Origin: Alphaproteobacteria bacterium
GTDB lineage: Bacteria > Pseudomonadota > Alphaproteobacteria > Rhizobiales > Xanthobacteraceae
Assembly (NCBI GenBank): GCA_005884745.1
Contig: VAZU01000054.1
Location: forward strand, 1-9,650
Direction of reading: 5' to 3'
Length of the DNA stretch: 9,650 bases
How positions within the stretch are numbered: the first letter of the stretch is position 1; every line of letters begins with the position of its first letter. The notes beneath the pieces are model-generated. The model searched no databases, was not told where the DNA came from, and was given only the letters and a program-made list of their open reading frames with translations. Positions 7,105-9,650 of the stretch are shown here, in pieces. Made by a program: the position numbers and the translations under genes.

Positions 7105-7506
7105 AGTCGGCCGGACGGCCGTCCCGGCAAGGACCGAAAGGTCGCCGGGGAGGAAAGTCCGGGCTCCATGGACATGCGGTGCCGGATAACGTCCGGCGGG
7201 GGTGACCCCAGGGAAAGTGCCACAGAAAACGCAGACCGCCGTGGGCGAAATCCCGCGGCAAGGGTGAAACGGTGCGGCAAGAGCGCACCGCGCCTGCGGC
7301 GACGCAGGCGGCACGGCAAACCCCACCGGGAGCAAGACCGAATAGGGGCGGCACGGGGAGAAATCCCCGGATCGATGTCCGGATCGGCCGCCCGGGTAGG
7401 TTGCTCGAGACGCCGGGCAACCGGCGTTCCAGAGGAATGGCCGTCACGCGCAAGGTGCGTTGTTTGCTTTGCGCCGTACAGAACCCGGCTTACAGGCCGG
7501 CTGGCG
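7105..7506 (+). ncRNA. rnpB: RNase P RNA, bacterial type A
   Basis: This is the catalytic RNA that removes 5' leaders from tRNA precursors, working with the RnpA protein. The conserved P4 region is present: GAGGAAAGTCCGGGCTCC at 7150-7167 and ACAGAACCCGGCTTAC at 7478-7493. The ends were set by the P1 helix, where 7106-7114 pair with 7497-7505. Other helices that can be drawn are P3 (7123-7128 with 7144-7149, capped by GGACC-GAAA-GGTC), stems at 7271-7276/7284-7289 and 7292-7297/7304-7309, and a GCAA-capped P18 (7411-7416/7421-7426). GAGCAAGACCGAATAGG and the GGTAGGTT stretch, which carries the GGU that pairs with tRNA CCA, are also recognisable. The length of about 400 nt is normal. No protein gene is supported in this interval. 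Confidence 0.96.
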
Positions 7507-7512
7507 TGATAC

Positions 7513-7544
7513 GGGGCGTTCGGCGGGAGACCGCCGGGCGCCCC
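7513..7544 (+). terminator. Strong GC hairpin after rnpB, possible terminator
   Basis: Positions 7513-7526 pair with 7531-7544 to form a 14-base-pair stem (two G-U pairs) closed by a GAGA tetraloop of the GNRA class. It starts seven bases after the predicted end of RNase P RNA. No U-rich run follows, so it is not a classical intrinsic terminator. It could still end transcription or protect or trim the RNA 3' end. Confidence 0.5.
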
Positions 7545-7551
7545 ACCAATC

Positions 7552-7579
7552 TTGTGCCCATCGGCTGCACGGATATATT
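7552..7579 (+). promoter_or_regulatory. Candidate promoter of the vapB-like gene
   Basis: TTGTGC (7552-7557) and TATATT (7574-7579) are separated by 16 bases. TATATT stands out in such GC-rich DNA. A start near 7586 would leave the upstream in-frame ATG at 7588 almost leaderless, and would put a GAAGGG ribosome site in front of the ATG at 7606. Confidence 0.4.
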
Positions 7580-7605
7580 CCGCACTGATGGAAGGGCCGC
7601 CAAAA

Positions 7606-7866
7606 ATGCGCCTCAGCATCAAAGACGAAGAAACGCAGCGTCTCGCACGAGAGCTTGCGGAGCGTACCGGTGAAACGATCACGTTCGCCGTGACAACCGC
7701 GATTCGTGAGCGTCTCGACCGCATTCGCCGGGAGCAGGGCGAAAGCCTCGCTGACCGACTGATGGCGATCGGAAGAGATTGTGCCGCCCGGCTCAAGGAA
7801 CCGTTCCGGTCGGCCGATCATGCGGACCTGCTCTACGCCGAGCACGGTCCCTGCGAGGCATCGTAA
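7606..7866 (+). CDS. Type II antitoxin, VapB / PSK transcription-factor-like family (Rv0623-like), no toxin partner
   Basis: The 86-residue product begins MRLSIKDEETQRLARELAER, then TGETITFAVTTAIRERLDRI. This is the short strand plus two-helix pattern of the Rv0623-like VapB antitoxins, which bind DNA as ribbon-helix-helix dimers and neutralise a PIN-domain toxin with their C-terminus. The tail SADHADLLYAEHG matches the family's toxin-binding end. The ATG at 7606 is preceded by GAAGGG nine bases away; an in-frame ATG at 7588 would add six residues. A vapC gene normally follows at once or overlaps, but none is present here: the next coding sequence is a transporter. Third codon positions look less GC-rich than in murE, which is a mild hint of transfer. 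Whether it is functional is unknown. Confidence 0.8.
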   Translation: MRLSIKDEETQRLARELAERTGETITFAVTTAIRERLDRIRREQGESLADRLMAIGRDCAARLKEPFRSADHADLLYAEHGPCEAS

Positions 7867-7910
7867 TTCCTGCTGATTTTCTGCGGCCGGCCAAGCCGAG
7901 CGGGGCGACA

Positions 7911-8788
7911 ATGTTCGTGCGCCGCGAGAACCTCGGTCTGCTGCTGGCCTTCCTCGGCGTCGTTTTGTTCGGCGGCACGCTGCCGGCGACACGGCTCGCG
8001 GTAGAGTTCCTCGATCCCTGGTTCGTCACTTTCGCGCGCGCCGCCATTGCGGGCATCGCGGCACTCGCCTTGCTGCTCGCGTTTCGCTCCCGCGTGCCGC
8101 CGCGCAGCACCTGGGGTGCGCTCGCGCTCGTCGGACTTGGCTCGGCGATCGGCTTTCCGCTGCTGACCGCGCTGGCGATGCAGACAGTCCCGGCCGCGCA
8201 CGGCGGCGTCGTGGTCGGCATTCTGCCGCTCGCGACCACGCTGGCCGGAGCCTGCATCACCCACGAGCGGCCGAGCGCCGGGTTCTGGCTGACCGCTCTG
8301 GCGGGCACCGCCCTCGTCGTGACCTACGGGTCATGGCACGGCGGCGGCGGCAACTTTGCGGCCGGAGACCTCTACCTGTTGCTCGGTATCGCCACCGGCG
8401 CGGTCGGCAATGCCTATTCGGGGCGGCTCGTGCTGGCGATGTCCGGCTGGGAAGTGATCAGTGGGCGCTGGTCCTCGTCCTGCCGCCCTCGCTCGTACTC
8501 GCTCTCCTGCTCGCGCCCGAAAATCCCGGCGCGGTCCCGACCAGCGCCTGGATGGCGCTCTCCTACGTCGCGATCATGAGCCAATGGGTGGCGTTCTTTC
8601 CCTGGAACCTCGGCTTCAGGCTGGCCGGGATCGCGCGCGTCGCACAGGTGCAGCTGCTGCAGATCTTCGTCACATTGGGACTCGCGGCGCTCGTCAACGG
8701 CGAAGCCATCGATCTCGAGACGATCGCGTTCGCGCTCGCGGTCGTCGTCACCCTGATGATCGGCCGCGCCATGCCGGTGCGGCGGTGA
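7911..8788 (+). pseudogene. EamA/DMT-family transporter, broken by a one-base frameshift
   Basis: The first part (7911 to about 8460) encodes MFVRRENLGLLLAFLGVVLF and onward, with hydrophobic segments and the glycine-rich loops of EamA domain 1 and the start of domain 2. The frame then runs into unrelated serine/arginine-rich text and stops at 8577-8579, giving 222 residues. From 8462 the +1-shifted frame continues the protein (WALVLVLPPSLVLALLLAP, then SQWVAFFPWNLGFRLAGIAR and further membrane segments) to the TGA at 8786-8788. Joined, the product would be about 292 residues with about ten membrane segments, a normal drug/metabolite exporter. The break lies in AGTGGGCG at 8460-8467, where one pyrimidine appears to be missing (AGY TGG expected). 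Substrate cannot be told. A true pseudogene or a sequencing error are both possible. Confidence 0.85.
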
Positions 8789-8792
8789 GCAG

Positions 8793-8821
8793 TTGCTGAG
8801 CCCAATTGTTTGTCATATGTG
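8793..8821 (+). promoter_or_regulatory. Possible promoter of the phd-like gene
   Basis: TTGCTG (8793-8798) and TATGTG or CATATG around 8814-8820 lie at an acceptable spacing in a short AT-richer stretch after the transporter stop. If real, transcription starts near 8823-8827, which excludes the in-frame ATG at 8806 as the start. The match is weak. Confidence 0.25.
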
Positions 8822-8859
8822 AGGATGGCGACTTGCCTATCCTCAACGACGTAAAACCC

Positions 8860-9111
8860 ATGTCCGAAATCGAGGCTGCCGAAGCAAAGAACGATTTTTC
8901 CGCACTGCTCGATCGGGTCGAGCGTGGCGAGGAAGTCGTGATCACCCGGGATGGGCGGGCGGTCGCCAAGCTGGTGCCGGTCCAACCTCGCCCCGATCGC
9001 GAGCAGGCAAGGGCTGCCGCGCAGCACATTCGGGAACGCGCCGCGGCCATGAACCTTGGGCCGTTCGACTGGGAGGAATGGAAGAAATATCGGGACGAAG
9101 GCCGCCGGTAA
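8860..9111 (+). CDS. Type II antitoxin, Phd/YefM family, no toxin partner
   Basis: The 83-residue product has the classic Phd/YefM N-terminal fold: IEAAEAKNDFSALLDRVERG, then EEVVITRDGRAVAKLVP (to about residue 40). Such proteins dimerise, bind their own promoter and neutralise a Doc, RelE/YoeB or VapC toxin through the C-terminus, here FDWEEWKKYRDEGRR (about 69-83). I chose the ATG at 8860 because family members usually begin a few residues before EAK. An in-frame ATG at 8806 would add 18 residues of atypical sequence, and a TTG at 8833 with GAGG upstream is a further option. The next 150 bases on both strands show no toxin-like ORF, so it appears to be solitary. The partner toxin class cannot be inferred. 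Confidence 0.8.
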   Translation: MSEIEAAEAKNDFSALLDRVERGEEVVITRDGRAVAKLVPVQPRPDREQARAAAQHIRERAAAMNLGPFDWEEWKKYRDEGRR

Positions 9112-9262
9112 GCCGCGTCGCAGCCCTCCCCTCGATCGCCCCGGCGCGCGTCACCTTGCCCATCTGCATCAACATGATTCGATGCGGCGTTCGAGGAGCG
9201 TGGGCGTTTGCCGGCGGACCGCGAAACGCTACAGAGTTTTCCGAACTCGATCGGAGCGGACG

Positions 9263-9650
9263 ATGGCCGCCGAAGATGAGCGCTGGGAGTTTTGGGTCGA
9301 CCGCGGCGGCACGTTCACCGACGTGATCGGCTTGAGGCCGGACGGCACGCTCCTCGCCCACAAGCTGCTCTCCGACAATCCGGAGGCCTATGGCGACGCC
9401 GCCGTCCAGGGTATCCGCGATCTTCTGGGGCTCGCCGCGGGCGAGCCGATCCCGCAGAACCGCATCGGCGCGGTCAAGATGGGCACCACGGTCGCGACCA
9501 ATGCGCTCCTGGAGCGCAAGGGCGAGCGCACGCTGCTCGTCACCACCAGGGGCTTTCGCGACGCGCTGAAAATCGGATATCAGGCGCGCCCGAAGATTTT
9601 TGCCCGCAACATCGTCAAGCCCGATGTTCTCTACGAGCGCGTCGTCGAGA
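9263..9650 (+). CDS. 5-oxoprolinase / N-methylhydantoinase A family protein, N-terminal part
   Basis: The first 129 residues are visible. After a short start (MAAEDERWEF), WVDRGGTFTDVIG (11-23) is the phosphate-binding motif of the hydantoinase A/oxoprolinase N-terminal domain. VKMGTTVATNALLERKGERT (71-90), TTRGFRDALKIGYQARPKIF (94-113) and YERVVE follow, all hallmark blocks. The close fit to IGYQARPKIFARNIVKP favours the long single-chain 5-oxoprolinase type (usually near 1200 residues), which opens 5-oxoproline to glutamate with ATP. The family also includes hydantoinases and acetone carboxylase subunits, so the substrate stays uncertain. GGAG lies eight bases before the ATG. The 150 bases upstream hold no clear promoter. 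The gene continues past the window edge. Confidence 0.9.
   Translation, partial: MAAEDERWEFWVDRGGTFTDVIGLRPDGTLLAHKLLSDNPEAYGDAAVQGIRDLLGLAAGEPIPQNRIGAVKMGTTVATNALLERKGERTLLVTTRGFRDALKIGYQARPKIFARNIVKPDVLYERVVE

Noticed and set aside
7095..7796. Minus-strand open frame of 233 codons across rnpB and the vapB-like gene
   Set aside because: It lies antisense to a well-supported RNase P RNA and shows no recognisable domain.
8333..8788. Downstream half of the transporter as a separate gene
   Set aside because: Its first residues up to about 8460 are out-of-frame text opposite good EamA coding. Only the part from 8462 is real, and it continues the upstream protein, so one frameshifted gene explains both.
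9078..9326. 82-codon plus-strand frame after the phd-like gene as its toxin
   Set aside because: Its translation has no PIN, RelE or Doc features, overlaps both the phd-like gene and the start of the oxoprolinase gene, and looks like chance.
1..9650. CRISPR arrays, tRNA genes, insertion sequences or attachment sites
   Set aside because: I saw no repeat-spacer pattern, no tRNA-like fold or T-loop sequence, no transposase, and no paired terminal repeats.

Overview
The window is high-GC DNA that looks like an alphaproteobacterial chromosome, most likely of the order Hyphomicrobiales (Bradyrhizobium/Rhodopseudomonas/Xanthobacter-like). This rests on the style of the MraZ, FtsL and FtsI proteins, a type A RNase P RNA, and TTGAC-type -35 elements. 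I assigned it from recalled family features, not from a database search.

Layout. Positions 1-5963 on the minus strand carry the start of the dcw (division and cell wall) cluster, in transcription order mraZ, rsmH, ftsL, ftsI, murE, murF (murF leaves the window at position 1). Most genes touch or overlap: ATGA at mraZ/rsmH and murE/murF, TGATG at rsmH/ftsL, 4 bases at ftsL/ftsI. Only ftsI/murE has a real gap (55 bases). The cluster links division (FtsL, FtsI), peptidoglycan precursor synthesis (MurE, MurF), 16S rRNA methylation (RsmH) and its own regulator (MraZ).

Positions 5964-6260 are a divergent intergenic region. Three TGGGA repeats spaced exactly 10 bp apart overlap a plausible mraZ promoter. 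They match the described MraZ-box layout and are probably the autoregulatory operator.

From 6261 the plus strand carries a zinc-dependent N-acetylmuramoyl-L-alanine amidase with a C-terminal peptidoglycan-binding domain, then the RNase P RNA gene rnpB (about 7105-7506) and a strong GC-rich hairpin.

Positions 7552-9111 look like accessory DNA: a VapB-type antitoxin without a toxin, an EamA/DMT transporter broken by a one-base frameshift, and a Phd-type antitoxin without a toxin. From 9263 a 5-oxoprolinase/hydantoinase-family gene begins and runs off the end.

Most of the window is ordinary core genome. I see no convincing new multi-gene system. The items most worth a second look are the phased MraZ-type operator, the frameshifted transporter, and the two orphan antitoxins on either side of it.
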